Assembly: GCF_000835495.1 (NCBI RefSeq)
Contig: NW_015622541.1
Location: forward strand, 3,410,001 to 3,474,000
Length of the DNA: 64,000 nucleotides
Direction of reading: 5' to 3'
Source of the DNA: Cladophialophora immunda
Lineage: Eukaryota > Ascomycota > Eurotiomycetes > Chaetothyriales > Herpotrichiellaceae
Shown here: piece after piece, positions 10,055-21,144 of the stretch
How positions within the stretch are numbered: the first letter of the stretch is position 1
Layout: every line of letters starts with the position of its first letter
The notes under the pieces: model-generated
The model's input: only the letters and a program-made list of their open reading frames with translations
What the model was told of the DNA's origin: nothing
Database searches by the model: none
Translations under genes and position numbers: made by a program

Positions 10055-11161
10055 ATGGTCCTCCTAACCTCCTCGACCGTCTCGGTCATCATCTCTAGCG
10101 GTGTAATCTGCATGTTTACATTCCTGCTATTCCTCTCGGGATACGTGCTACAACAGCAGTCGGTACGGTCGATACAAGAAGCCATTCGAAGACCACCCGA
10201 ACGAAAGCCAGTGCCGACATTGCCCCCTCAGTTCCAACATGAAGACAATGATACTTTCCCGACAGTGTTGGAACCTCCCCAAGATGGCTCGCAGTCTGTT
10301 ATGGTCGTCGAGGGTAATCAGAAGCCAGGAAGCGAAGCAGGAGTGTTGGACTCGGTCCAGGTGCCAGTAATCATCAATGGCCAGAATCAACCTCCCTTGG
10401 ACTCTTCTCCAGAACTGTCCGAAGCAGCTTCGAGAGACGAAACGCCGCTCCAACGTCTCGCCTACATGTTTGCCCTCCTTGAGCCACACCATCTGTGCTC
10501 GGCTCTCCTTTTTGCGAAACAGCAGCGGTCATCATCACGGTTGTCCAAAGAACCGTCGATCGTACTCCTCTACCCATCCACATGGGAGACGGAATTTTCT
10601 CCTCTCCACACCTCAACCTTGAATTTCATGCGCGAGATCCAGGAGCTGCACAGCCTCATCTATCACCCAGTAAGGATATACGAAGCATGGGACGTCAGGT
10701 CGCAATTACTCGGGGAGCTGCAGTGGGGGCGGTGGGATTATGATCAGGCATTGTTCTTGCGTTCGCCGGGAATGGCTCTCAATACCCAGGTGCTGGACAC
10801 CGCATTGGCGTCTCCCGACACAAGAAAGACGTGGGCACCATTGAATCCATCCTCGGGAGATGATCCAGAGCTCTTGCTTGTCACTCCAAGCGGTCTTCAG
10901 AGCCCGAGAAGGGAAACCAAGAAGCTGGTCTATTCGGCGGCCGCAAATATAGCCGATACTGGTGCCAACGGCGCGGCCATACGGGAACCGGGTCAGGAAC
11001 CCGCTTATGTGTTGCTTGATGGTCAAGTTTTGAGCAATGAAGAAAACGGTGTATGGTACGGCGAAATAAAGCAGAAGTTCGGCCAGGGGACAAGCAATGT
11101 TTGCGGAGGTAGCGGGCTCTTGGAAGAGAGCTTGAAATTGGCGTTGCAAAGGTCTCTGTAG
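10055..11161 (+). CDS. Type II membrane protein, degenerate GT8-like
   Basis: An intron-less protein of 368 residues. A single hydrophobic segment at about 8-30 follows a short N-terminus, giving a signal-anchor topology with the bulk in the Golgi/ER lumen. A Pro-rich stem follows (to about 130). The globular part (about 140-368) has the look of a fungal glycogenin-like/GT8 fold: ALLFAKQQ, a WDYDQALFLRSPGMALN segment where GT8 enzymes carry YDRVLFLDADT, and a late PAYVLLDGQ segment. The metal-binding DxD is not visible: the position reads LRSPG. It may be a divergent or inactive glycosyltransferase, and the family call is tentative. It is transcribed away from the patatin gene. Confidence 0.6.
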   Translation: MVLLTSSTVSVIISSGVICMFTFLLFLSGYVLQQQSVRSIQEAIRRPPERKPVPTLPPQFQHEDNDTFPTVLEPPQDGSQSVMVVEGNQKPGSEAGVLDSVQVPVIINGQNQPPLDSSPELSEAASRDETPLQRLAYMFALLEPHHLCSALLFAKQQRSSSRLSKEPSIVLLYPSTWETEFSPLHTSTLNFMREIQELHSLIYHPVRIYEAWDVRSQLLGELQWGRWDYDQALFLRSPGMALNTQVLDTALASPDTRKTWAPLNPSSGDDPELLLVTPSGLQSPRRETKKLVYSAAANIADTGANGAAIREPGQEPAYVLLDGQVLSNEENGVWYGEIKQKFGQGTSNVCGGSGLLEESLKLALQRSL

Positions 11162-11295
11162 ATAGTAAGCACAAGTGGCTATTTAATGACGGGAATAGAA
11201 ATGCCAGATACCATTGTTCAGCATAATTCTGACACCATCACCGGGTGCCCCTTCGCTGTTGACTCGTGACGTTGCCTTGGTATGGACAATCGCTG

Positions 11296-11923
11296 CTAAT
11301 AACTTTCGCTCGCAGTCTTGACGAAGCATACTCTCACGATAATCCAGCCTTGGAAGTGCCACACCACATACTGCCATGCTGTCGCAGCAAGTAAAATCGT
11401 CCCATACTCCATCCAATTCAACCCGAGGGCTCTACCGCGGAAACCGAATTGTGTCGCCCCCTCAGCGTCGCATTGAGCAAGCTTGCTCTCGTACTGTGAC
11501 CAAGCATTCTGCTTGCATGCATCACACACAACCGCCTTCTTGGCGCGAGTGTATTGCAGGTAAGGCAAAAGCAGAGCGCAGAATGCTAAGACAGAGAGGA
11601 GCTGGACGGTGATGTGGATTGTATTCGGCGTAAGAAAATGTCTGAATGAGCAGGATTCGGTCGATAGGTTTCCACACCACTGAGCAGTGGAACGATCAGC
11701 GACCTGCCGAAGCATCAGCTGCGCGTAAGACAAGTCGAGATCGTTCCCCTCGTACCATAACAGCCTTGGCCGCTGCTTCGGTTGTATCGTCCTCAGGAGG
11801 TGTTTGTTCATGTTGTAGCTCATGCAGCGCCTGACCGTCCTCTGGCTCAATATCAGCGTCCATGACAGAGACGGTGGTGCGCAGGAGATCGTCCTGAGCT
11901 TTGACGGTGATAAGAATGCGCAT
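11296..11923 (-). CDS. Hypothetical two-helix membrane protein
   Basis: Two overlapping frames join well across an intron of about 51 bases (GTACGA donor in exon 1 after KAVM; acceptor CAG before VADRST). The product is about 190 residues. It has an acidic N-terminus, a membrane helix (TVQLLSVLAFCALLLPYL), a CDAC pair and a further Cys in a soluble loop, and a second hydrophobic segment (YGTILLAATAWQYVVW). I do not recognise the family. The C-terminus is uncertain: the frame ends at 11296, but a further intron after GWII could switch to a frame ending nearer 11183. The start at 11923 is the first ATG of exon 1. Exon boundaries are inferred. Confidence 0.45.
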
Positions 11924-13174
11924 CGAGAGTCTTGTCTGTCACTGATGCTAAGAAATAGATGCAGAATACAGTGGAGGTAGAGGCGCAGGGAAGTGAGGTG
12001 AGGTCAAGTGAGGCGCCTTCTCCATCAGCACTGATGCAACTGGCACTGCTTGCCTTCAGTCTGCGCATTTTCACTCAGACCTCCAACTCAATCCCATCAT
12101 CTATCCCAAAACGCGCTTTGCCCTTCAACCCTGGCCTCAAAGCCTTGTTCCTACCTTCAACCACATCGTCGATGAGTCAATTCTGCCAATCCGCGGTTCA
12201 GCGCAGCGGGCAGCTCCATCGGGCGCAGACAACGATCGACTCCTATTAGGCAGGCGGAGTCCGCCTTGCAGCTGTCTAGATTCTGCGGTGGCATTTCGCC
12301 TCACGGAATTCGAATGGTGAGCATGTCCACGCCCACGAACTCAACGACCGCAGGCCGCTTGTTTGTATCGTCACTTACCAGACGAGGGCTGAGGAAGATA
12401 CTGAAGAGATAGTTCTATCCGATCGCAATCACCCTCAGCGAAGCGTACTCGTTTGTGCGCGTTTCCAAATACCTTTACGGCCGAGCACCCACAGCGGGCC
12501 TGGCGAGCCTGGGCGGAGGCTCGCCCTCAGTCAAATTGCATTCCAAATAGCACCCAGAAGGCGACCCATTGCCCTAATTCGCTTGGCTCCGCGGACTGTA
12601 AACCTTTCCAGGCCAAAATCTATACAAGAGAGGGATGGTTGACAAGAAGGGCTGACTAACATTGACAATCACAATCAAAGCACCTCGCCGAGTACGGTGG
12701 CTGGACATCGTCTTTGATGAGTAAGTCAACGTGAGTGTCGCTTCTCAAGAGGCGCTTTGAAGTTGAGTTTGACCAGCAGGGGAGGATGACAGTTTCACAA
12801 ACGACAAGCCGAGGAATCCCTGGAAGCCCTTCCGCAATAGGCTCTATCTGGCTTAAACGCAACGGCCGTGGCGGCGCGGTGTCCACTTCTTGCATGACGT
12901 CTGACCTCTAACTGTCGCGCCCGTTAAGCATGCGGACCGGGGTAGAAGTCAACCGAATGACCTGGTAATGCAAGCCACATCCATGAATAAAGATTGATAG
13001 GAAAGGTTTGATGTCTGGTATACGAGGGCTCAGAGAAAAGTATATCATGAGAACTCCCCTTCATTTCAATCCGAGTTTCTCCTCATCAGCAGCGCTACTT
13101 CAGCAGCAAGATAACTTCACAGACAGGTCGAGTACCTCTACAACACACCACCACTTCTCAGCTGCGCCTTCACG
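11924..13174. other. Intergenic, divergent
   Basis: A 1.25-kb stretch between the minus-strand membrane protein and the plus-strand DUF4336 gene. The short frames here lack domains or supporting splice sites. The segment just before 13175 is rich in CA, CAC and CTC and looks like a normal fungal 5' leader. No other feature was seen. Confidence 0.55.
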
Positions 13175-13999
13175 ATGTCTACCTCTAAATCCGCTTCCTC
13201 CTTGATTCCCGCTGACCCGGCGAAGGTCATGGTCATCCGGGATGTCACTCCCAATATCACAACGCTCAGTGTACCTTTTCTGCGGTTCGGACACATCAAG
13301 ATTGGCGGTCGGGCCACATTGGTCAAGCTACAGACAGGCAATGTAGCTGTCTTTTCTCCCGTTGCGCTCACACCGGACGTCAAGGCCAAAGTCACGTCCA
13401 TGGGTCCCATCAAATACATCGTTGCGCCGGACTTCGAGCATCACATATTCATCTCTACCTGGGCCAAGGAATACCCCGAAGCAGAAGTGATTGGCATGGA
13501 AGGACTGCCAGAGAAGAGAGAGGGAGATCCGGCCACAAAAGGAACAAAATTCGCACATGTTTTCTCCGCGAAGAACAAGCTCGACATGCATGTCACTCCC
13601 GAATTCGACACCGAGTTCTCGTACGAATACTTCGACTCCCACACCAACAAGGAGCTCGTTTTTCTCCATAAACCCAGCAGGACCTTGATCGAGGCCGATC
13701 TGCTCTTCAACCTCCCTGCCACCGAGCAATACTCCAAAGCCGGAGCCCACCCGAATTCCGGGCTCTTGACCAAGCTCTTTACAGGTATTATGAACACCAA
13801 GGGTGATATGACCTGGCAAAAACGCTTTCTCTGGTACGCAGCTGCCGGGAAAGACAGGAAGGGCTTTGCGGAGTCGGCCAAGAGAATCAAGCAATGGGAC
13901 TATGACAGAGTCATTCCTTGTCATGGGGATGTTATCGAGACTGGCGGAAAGGCGATTGTCGACAGGGCGACTGCGTGGTTTACGGAGGGCAAGCATTGA
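13175..13999 (+). CDS. DUF4336 (metallo-beta-lactamase-fold-like) protein
   Basis: A single-exon protein of 274 residues with no signal peptide. It matches the DUF4336 family over nearly its full length: VIRDVTPNITTLSVPF at the start, NVAVFSPVALT, the IKYIVAPDFEHHIF segment, EYPEAEVIGMEGL, FLHKPSRTLIEADLLFNL, and a late VIPCHGDVIETGG motif. DUF4336 proteins adopt a metallo-beta-lactamase-like fold, but the canonical HxHxDH metal motif is not visible; only scattered His residues (HH at the IVAPDFEHH site and the CHGD His) might bind metal. The substrate is unknown. Start and stop are clear (CACGATG context). Confidence 0.88.
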   Translation: MSTSKSASSLIPADPAKVMVIRDVTPNITTLSVPFLRFGHIKIGGRATLVKLQTGNVAVFSPVALTPDVKAKVTSMGPIKYIVAPDFEHHIFISTWAKEYPEAEVIGMEGLPEKREGDPATKGTKFAHVFSAKNKLDMHVTPEFDTEFSYEYFDSHTNKELVFLHKPSRTLIEADLLFNLPATEQYSKAGAHPNSGLLTKLFTGIMNTKGDMTWQKRFLWYAAAGKDRKGFAESAKRIKQWDYDRVIPCHGDVIETGGKAIVDRATAWFTEGKH

Positions 14000-14413
14000 T
14001 CAGCAATGGTGGAAGGTGGTGTCAATATTCAGGTGGGGTTTTTGATTCACTTATTACTTTTGCGGCTCAGAGATACCATTTTAGCTTGTTTGCATCCTCT
14101 AGTTCAATAATTATTGGTGTTCAACGAACTGTGTGCTACGTTACACGCCTATGCCAGAACGTATATCCAACCTGTTGATCACTTGGTGAGAAAATGAACA
14201 AGATGAGCAACAGTGACGCCTAGAGGTGAAGCTGCGGATTGCGGGAGAGTGTTAACTTTGGACGGACAAACCACTTTAGGGATCAAAAGCCACCAACTCT
14301 CATGTATAGCCGTCGGGCGGGAGGAGAGTAGGATGTGGAATTATCCTCATCAAGGTACTCAAACACCACACTGCTCGGTCCCCAACGTACCACCTAACCA
14401 TAGACCTCTCAGC
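14000..14413. other. Convergent intergenic spacer
   Basis: A 414-base spacer between the stop codons of the DUF4336 gene (plus) and the carboxylesterase (minus). It should carry both 3' ends; T-rich stretches near 14040-14120 fit this. No gene was seen. Confidence 0.6.
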
Positions 14414-16188
14414 TCAGTAGTACAGCGATTTCTGCCACCAGCGGCAGCGGTCGTTGTCGTTGGGATCCGCGATCACATCTATCCCCGTCACGTTCAGGTC
14501 CATGATTTTACCCTGTGTCGCTACCGACGTATGGTAAACTGGCATTGTGGTCGCCGCTGCGTCGCTCTTACGGTTCGGATTACCGGTGAGTGCGAACCGG
14601 GTCAAGACCTGCTGCATGAGGAGTGCGATAGTGGCGTTCACGCTCGGACTGGCCGTCGAGGGGTTGTAGTATGTGTAAGCGACGTCTTGGCCGTGGTAGG
14701 CTGGCGGGACACTGAAGCGGTACCCGTAGCCTGCCGGTATCGATTTGGCTTCGCGGTTTGCCGTCTGGAGGAAGAACGTGTTGCATGTGAATGCGCTGTC
14801 CTGCAGCGTGAGCTCGGCACGCTCGTAGAACGAGCTGTACGGATAACTCCCGTTGAAGATGGGCGGGTAGAGCGTCTGGGCCACGTAGTCTGCGACCGAG
14901 GGCTGGATGCCCGGGAACGTGCCGGTGATGCTGGACAGGAAGACCGAGTTGTTGGTGCTGTCCGGGTCGGTGAAGTACAGCGTCTCGTGCGCGTTGAATC
15001 CCGTCATTATCTGGACCGATGTGTCGTAGTTCCCCTGTGCGAGCAAATTGCCTGGCAAGCTAGGCACAAAATCACCGTCGACCGCCGGCGCAAATGTAAA
15101 CGTTCCGTATGGTGAGGAGGCGACGAGTTCCACGTTGGCGGCAGAGAGAGCGGCAAAGGGGAGCTCGCGAGCTTCTTGGATCGTCGACACATTGAGGAGT
15201 CCCAGATACTTTTGCAGAAGATTGTCCTGCTCCCAGTGGCTGGGGAATGGTTCAAAACCAGGGGATTGCAGGATTGCCCTCTGAAATGGTGCCGGTCCCT
15301 TCGAGCCCGCGTATGCTGTAATCTGATGCATGATGGATCCTGCTCCAGCGGACTGCCCGAAAACGGTGATTTGCTTCGGATCGCCTCCAAAAAGATGGAT
15401 GTATTGCTGCACCCACTGGAGCGCCATACGCTGATCAAGCAGGCCAGCGTTAGCCGTGCCATTGGACTGGACGTTGGGACCTGACAGAAAACCAAAGGCA
15501 CCGCCCTATACGTCTGCGTCAGATGTGTATAACAAATGTTCAAGAGGAAAATGTACCCTATAGTTGAATGTGACATAGATGACGCCCTTGCCGCTAGGGT
15601 CTTCTTCCCGACTTCTCTGGATGAGTCCAGCAGGATTTCCATCCTGATATTTCTTGCTAAAAGTGAATCCGCCTCCATACACCCAGACCATCACCGGCGC
15701 ACCTGTAGCATGTTTCGTGCTGGCGTTTGCGAAGATCTGTTTCGGGACTATGACATCCAGGAATAGGCAATCCTCTTGTTCCGTGGGTTCGGGTTTAGGG
15801 ATCAGGCTTGCATCGCAAGCATCGGTGGAGTTGATGGAACCGCTGAGCAGAGCAAGGCCACAGAGATACCAAACAGGGTATGATTGAGGACAGGTACCTC
15901 CAGAGCTGCCGTTCTGAACAGCTCTGTTCGTCAAAGGAGGCTGGGGAGCGGTGAAGCGAAGACTGCCAGTTGGAGGCCGAGCATATCGGATGTTGGAGAA
16001 GTTGTAAAAGTCCAAACTGTCCTATAAACGGGTCAGTCGTCTCACCAACAAACGTGCAAGTGATCTTCGCCCACGTTGTATGTTATTGCTTGGTGGAGGG
16101 CATACCCAAGGTCGACAACAGGCAACTTAGCACTCTGTGCAAGCCCACTGAAGGCAAGAATGGGAGCTAAAAGCACTGCGAGCAGCAT
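14414..16188 (-). CDS. Secreted type B carboxylesterase/lipase
   Basis: Three exons (16188-16075, 16021-15557, 15505-14414) with two short introns give 556 residues, the usual length for fungal type B carboxylesterases. A signal peptide (about MLLAVLLAPILAFSGLAQ) indicates secretion. Family marks are YNFSNIRYA-RPPTG near the mature N-terminus, EDCLFLDV, the oxyanion motif VWVYGGGF and the nucleophile elbow FGQSAGAGS (Ser about 245). A late AYHGQD supplies the likely catalytic His. Several NxS/T sites fit a glycoprotein. It hydrolyses carboxylic esters; the substrate is unknown. It lies on the same strand as, and 489 bases from, the Zn2Cys6 regulator, which might control it. Confidence 0.93.
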
Positions 16189-16677
16189 GTTTTCGGTGAG
16201 GAAACCTGAATTGAGTTGCTGGACAGTCTATGGCTCTTGATGCAGCAAGGATAGCCACTGATCTTTTACACGCGAACATTGTTGATTTCAAAGAGCTGCC
16301 TTCTATTTGTAACAAGCAGAGGTTCTTCTTTTGAGACGGACAAAGGAGCCGAAATGGACAGGTTAATTTCGAGAAGCACATCGCCGTTAGATCAAGTGGC
16401 GTGCTACAGAGCACAGCTATGCCGGTTCGACTCGAGTATAGAACGGTGAGCCTGAGAAGACCAGTCCGGGATTGGTTAGCTTTGCGGAGCAGCCAATCAA
16501 GGCCTGTGAGTGGAGTGTCGTAGATGCATTCACAATCGCACTGAACAAGGTGAACTAGGCATATAGGTGATTGGTCTTCCGGAGGGGTTTTCGGCACCAG
16601 ATATCCGTCATGAGTCCCCATCTGTCAATGCAGGATTGAAGTCGTCCATTTCTTATACCTCATATGTTGGCCTGGTC
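16189..16677. other. Intergenic: carboxylesterase promoter
   Basis: A 489-base gap upstream of the carboxylesterase and downstream of the Zn2Cys6 regulator, both on the minus strand. It should hold the esterase promoter. No conserved CGG-type operator pair stood out by eye, and no gene was seen. Confidence 0.55.
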
Positions 16678-18450
16678 TCAACGGCAGGCACCTTCGGCCC
16701 GGCAATCACCATACGTCCACAGCTCGCTGTGTGAGAATGGAATCGTGTCGCTCTCGTGGCACAAGGTCTGGCACATTGAAAGCGCCAGTCCAATGCCTAG
16801 GCTGGTCCCAATCCGCCTTAGGTGATTCGAGATCCAAATTCTTCGCTCGGGGGTCGTAGTAGGCAACATGCCGGCCATGAAGAGGGGCCAAACAAGGAGT
16901 TCGCCTCCTGGGATTGAGTCTGTACCTAGTCGAATCTGGTGACCACTGGACTTGTATGATGAGACATTCGGACCTGGTCTCAGATGGTAATTGACGCCCA
17001 GGCAAATTTCAGTGCTCATCTGGTGCAGTAGGTTGATGGTCGTGCGCAGTTGCTTGCTGTCGATTACGGTAGTCATAGAAGTGGAAATTGCCGTGGACAA
17101 TAGCATTTCGTGAATCAAGATGCGAGCACCACGATAATTATTCCAGAGTGAGGCAATGTATAGATCGGGATACACCTCAAAGGGCCGTCCTTCGAAATGG
17201 CTGTGTAAGGAACAATCCTCAAAACTGCAAGCAGGATGAGGCACGGGACGCCAGGACATAGGGAGCTGATCCTGCCAGCTCTGAAGCATGTTGTCGATTG
17301 GCAAAAGCATGTATAAGATGTCACCAATCTCCCCTGTCTTGGATGCTTTGATCAGGGATCGGACAGATGCAAGCGTTTCGACAATTTCCGAAAGACGGTT
17401 AGCGAGATGAACGACCTCACAATTCTCCCCAGCATTGGCACATTCTAGCCACGTCGACCACTTCTTCAGGGAGAAGGGCACGGGTTTCTGTAGCTGGTAG
17501 GCCGAGAGGACCTGTCACAGTTAGTTCAGCAAAATCCTTCTGCAAGCATCACACGCAAGGTGAGGTAAGATGGCGCTTACTATGAGGCGTCGAATCTGCA
17601 GGAACATTTGAATGCTAGATCTGTCCTGGAACTGGCTAGGACCACGGAAATCGATCAGAGCTGCTGCGCCAAGCATATGCTGACTCCATGCCTTCATTGC
17701 TTCGCGGCCTTTTAGGGCGAGAGTCTGTAAATCACAGGTTACTTTTCGCTTGGATTCACCTAAGCTTGCAAAACTTACCTCGTAGAAGCCTAGCAGCATG
17801 ATGCTGGCAAGAACATCGTCTGACTTTGCTTCTACTGGGTTCCCAAGCGCAAGTCTACATTTCAGAATGCCCAGCCCGCATAAACGGTAGCTTTCCAGTG
17901 TCCAGCTGGGGACATTTCCCACATTGGCATAACTGGCGAGCGCAGCAGCGTGCACGATTGTGACCAGGGGACCGTCAGGATCACCCTGTGCATACAAGGA
18001 CGGCAGATATTCGAAGGATCCAGGTTGGAATTTCTCGGACGATGTCAGAGAGTGGTGAACATACTGGGAGAAAAAGAACGACACTGCTCGCGTCTTAAGA
18101 TCCATGTTCAGCCCGCGTGGTAAATCGTCTGGGACCAGGGCGTTCGAGATGGGGGAATATCGACTGGAGCTTCCGTCCGGTGCAGATATGAAAGGGTGCC
18201 TCGATCGATACGATTGATATTTGCGGGTGACGCCTTTAGTTTCATCGCGAAAGTAGAGGTCGACGGAGGGCCGATAGCCAGGACAAGACCAGTCAGCCTT
18301 GACACATTGGGTACATGCCGGTCTGCCTTGATCACACTGACAAAAGGTGTTATGTACGCATTCCGCGAATTTGCCGGAGGTGGGATTAATCCTTCTTACC
18401 TTGATCTTTCTTTTCAGGCAGTTGGCGCAACCTTTGCTGGGGAAAACCAT
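16678..18450 (-). CDS. Zn(II)2Cys6 transcription factor
   Basis: Four exons (18450-18400, 18336-17779, 17724-17581, 17511-16678), all phase 0, give about 528 residues. The DNA-binding cluster is perfect once intron 1 is removed: C8-x2-C11-x6-C18-x6-C25-x2-C28-x6-C35, with the basic KRKIK between the second and third Cys. The remainder resembles the fungal-specific regulatory region (Fungal_trans_2-like), with SFFFSQYVHHSL, ALASYANVGN and DDVLASIMLLGFYE. The C-terminus ends in Cys/Arg-rich residues. It should act in the nucleus on nearby or pathway genes. The nearest co-oriented gene is the secreted carboxylesterase; a regulatory link is plausible but inferred. Confidence 0.93.
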
Positions 18451-19194
18451 TATTCATCCTTGCCGGGGCTTCGAGTGTTTCGGAGATCGGTCAATCGAGC
18501 TTTGATATACGCCCAGCAGTGGCTTTTGGGGGGTCTTCGTGTCCCAGCGGACGGGAAGACATCCTCATGCTGTAGGAATGATAGAATAAAGCAAGTGCGG
18601 GCTATTGAGCCGACACCCCAAGAGGATAAGGCGAAGGCATCGTAATTAGCCCAGAAGGACTCGGTACTTCATATCCGAAGGCATCGCAAAGCCAATGCCA
18701 CTCGTTAGTCATCTGGCCATGGCCTGGGGGGCCAACTTCCAGGGGTGTATAAGTAGCGAGTAGGGAGCAGGGGAACCTCATTTACGTGCGTAAGTCTGCC
18801 CTAAAGAGCGGGAAATTCCTGCGGTGCAACACAGCATCGTTATGAAGTACCAGAAGGTGTGTATCGTAGATGATATACAGCTCGGCAGCTATGTAGACAC
18901 ACAGAGATGTCAAGAGAAGAACACCACAGTGCGTCAGTGCCAAGTTTTGCCTTCCCTGTCGATCTTTCACAATCCCAACGCGTCCCACGCGTGTCAGGCG
19001 CGACCTGGGCGCAGCTCCTCCTCACCGCCATGTGCTCTGCATTGCTGGCGTCAGGTGCATGAGCGACTATCCCTACCCACCGCAGGTATTATTTTTGCCG
19101 TCTCTGTATCATCCCTATCTCTAGGACGGATCCTGTGTTTGTGCTCCCGCTCCTCAGCTTGATCATTCTCCGCCCACTTCGGTTCCTCAAAAAG
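18451..19194. other. Intergenic: divergent promoters
   Basis: A 744-base region between the Zn2Cys6 gene (minus) and a small hypothetical gene (plus). A TATAAGTA sequence at about 18748 could serve the plus-strand gene. If so, that gene has a long leader or an unrecognised upstream exon. The TCTCTAG near 19120 is a possible splice acceptor in such a leader. Confidence 0.45.
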
Positions 19195-19647
19195 ATGAGT
19201 GCCCCTCCATCACCCAAAGATCGGTTTGACATTGCATCCCAACATGCAGCTCTAATTCGAGCTCTCCTCTCGCACCCATCTATGTATCTTACCTCTGAGG
19301 GTCTTCCCGACCGTGCCAAAACCCACCCGACTCTCTTCAACGTGACAGATTTCGAATTGAGAACCTACAAGGACTACCTCCTCCCTATACTGCCTCCAAG
19401 CGCCGAGAAGATATCGCAAGCTCTGGCCATTCGGCAAGTAGAAGTCGAGAAAGAAATCCCAGAGCTGATGAGCGATGATATGTATCCACGCATGACAGTA
19501 GGCGGGTTCACGGAAAAATGGGTGGATGCGATAGGGCGTGGAGTGATGATCACGGACATCATTCTCAACACGGGCAGACAGATACTGTTTGGCGGGTCGT
19601 TTGATTTTGGGGATGAGGTTAAGGAGAAGGCCAGGGCAATGGAGTGA
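19195..19647 (+). CDS. Hypothetical small fungal protein
   Basis: The frame is open from 19135, but the first ATG with good context (AAAAAGATGAG) is 19195, giving 150 residues beginning MSAPPSPKDRFD. It looks soluble and mostly helical, with no signal peptide. Notable segments are ASQHAALIRALLSHPS, FELRTYKDYLLPILPP and a C-terminal amphipathic stretch with GRQILFGGSFDFGDEV. I do not recognise the family. Even codon use and lack of low complexity support a real gene. Upstream sequence might add an exon. Confidence 0.55.
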   Translation: MSAPPSPKDRFDIASQHAALIRALLSHPSMYLTSEGLPDRAKTHPTLFNVTDFELRTYKDYLLPILPPSAEKISQALAIRQVEVEKEIPELMSDDMYPRMTVGGFTEKWVDAIGRGVMITDIILNTGRQILFGGSFDFGDEVKEKARAME

Positions 19648-20544
19648 ACAAGCAGGAGAGCGAACACGAGACTAAGGATCAGAAATACGGCATGTATGGA
19701 TCGAGATAGACGTGTGTGTTTCTCAACAGGACGGCGAGGTTCCAAAGCAAGTAGCCTGAGGCACGGCACATGGCTTGCCACTGGGCACACAGAGGACACC
19801 ATTGAGGACTTCTACTGTGCACATTCGCTCAGTGACACCAAAGAGGTTGGAGTCAATACAGAGACCAAAGAGAGAGAAACACCGGCGCAGATCAAGGCTG
19901 AGATTGACAGCCTCGCCCTACGTCATGGGTGCCTGTGACCCCGTCGATGGGCTTGATTTCCGGGCTGCGGCTTCTCGCTTACCAGTTTCTGCTTCAAACC
20001 AACTCAGCCTTCCCAGCAGCGTGTAAATCCTCTCTGATCGTCTCCCCGTGGGGTGCGCAGATTGGTGAGGCTCAAGCATTCTGCCCAGTTTTGGTAGCAT
20101 ATTTTTCTATCCCAATTTTCCTCGATGACGTCGTACCATATCTCCCCTTCGCGTTTTGCTATCACGCGCCATTGCCTATCGAAATCCCTGTCCGGGCCAG
20201 GGTTCTGGTAGGACAACACTCAGTCTGGCGTGGCACAAAATCAAGGCAAGACGTGGCCATGGCTCTCCTGCGCAGGGAATGCCACGACACCAAGGTGAGG
20301 GCAGGGTGGTGATGCTGGTGGCTGGCAAACCGAGAATTCCTGTGTCGCCTTGTTAAACGCCCTTGTGCACTGGGCACCTTTCATTCTTAAGGTGCTGCTT
20401 CACCCTCCTCGCAAATCACTGGCAGCTGAAATTCTCTTCACCCACCTTGTCCCTCTCCCTGGTGACTGTACCTGTTCTTCTTCAAGTGTCTCTTCTCTCT
20501 CCCTCTTCCAGCAAAACTCTCTCCCTTATCAACCAGCTATCGAA
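19648..20544. other. Intergenic
   Basis: An 897-base region between two plus-strand genes. The last 150 bases before 20545 are CT-rich (TCTTCTTCAAG, TCTCTCTCCCTCTTCC), as in strong fungal core promoters or leaders. Overlapping short frames on both strands are treated as noise. Confidence 0.55.
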
Positions 20545-21144
20545 ATGCCTGTCCTCTCCAGAATCGTGTCTATGGGCCTGCGGGTCTGCGAGCTCGCTTT
20601 CGCCGGTGTAAGTGCGACTCCAACCGATCCGACCGTCATGCCCTAACTATGTTCAGGTTGTTGCGGGCATCGTCGGCTCCTACCTAAATGACTACCGCCA
20701 CGGCAACGGTTGGCCTCTCGCGCGCTTCATCTATATCGAGATTGTAGCTGGGATATCTCTTCTTCTCGGTCTTCTCTGGTTGCTACCGTTCGCAGCCGGC
20801 TTCTTTCACTGTACGTTCAAGCAACGCAATGTCGTGCACAGGGAAATAAAAGGTCTGACCACTATTACTCTACTTGAACAGGGCCTATGGATACCTTCCT
20901 CTCCTTTGCCTGGTTCGCCTCTTTCGGGCTCCTCGTCGAATGGGCGAACGGCACCAGCTGTGATGGAGATACGTTCGACTGGAACCAAATCAGCTTTCAT
21001 GGGTTCTGCGGTCGCTATCGATCTGCTGAGGCGTTCTCTTTCCTGTCTGCCATCATGTGGATCTTGAGCGCCCTGGTGGGCATCTGGTTTGTCCATCGCG
21101 AGAGGCGCAAGGCTGTCGCGGCTGCTCCCGCGGAAGGACCGTAA
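20545..21144 (+). CDS. MARVEL-domain four-helix membrane protein
   Basis: Three exons (20545-20607, 20657-20810, 20882-21144) give 159 residues, the typical size of fungal MARVEL proteins. Four hydrophobic helices are visible: an N-terminal one around LRVCELAFAGVVAGIVG, then FIYIEIVAGISLLLGLLWLLPF, FLSFAWFASFGLLVEW, and FLSAIMWILSALVGIWFV, followed by a short basic tail (HRERRKA). The third loop carries Cys residues (TSCDGDTF and GFCGRYR) that could form a disulphide. MARVEL proteins organise membrane domains and traffic. The 5' splice site of intron 2 (GTACGT) splits a Trp codon. Confidence 0.85.

Noticed and set aside
16421..16450. Possible tRNA B-box (GGTTCGACTCG)
   Set aside because: No A-box at the right distance, no cloverleaf stems, and no T run downstream.
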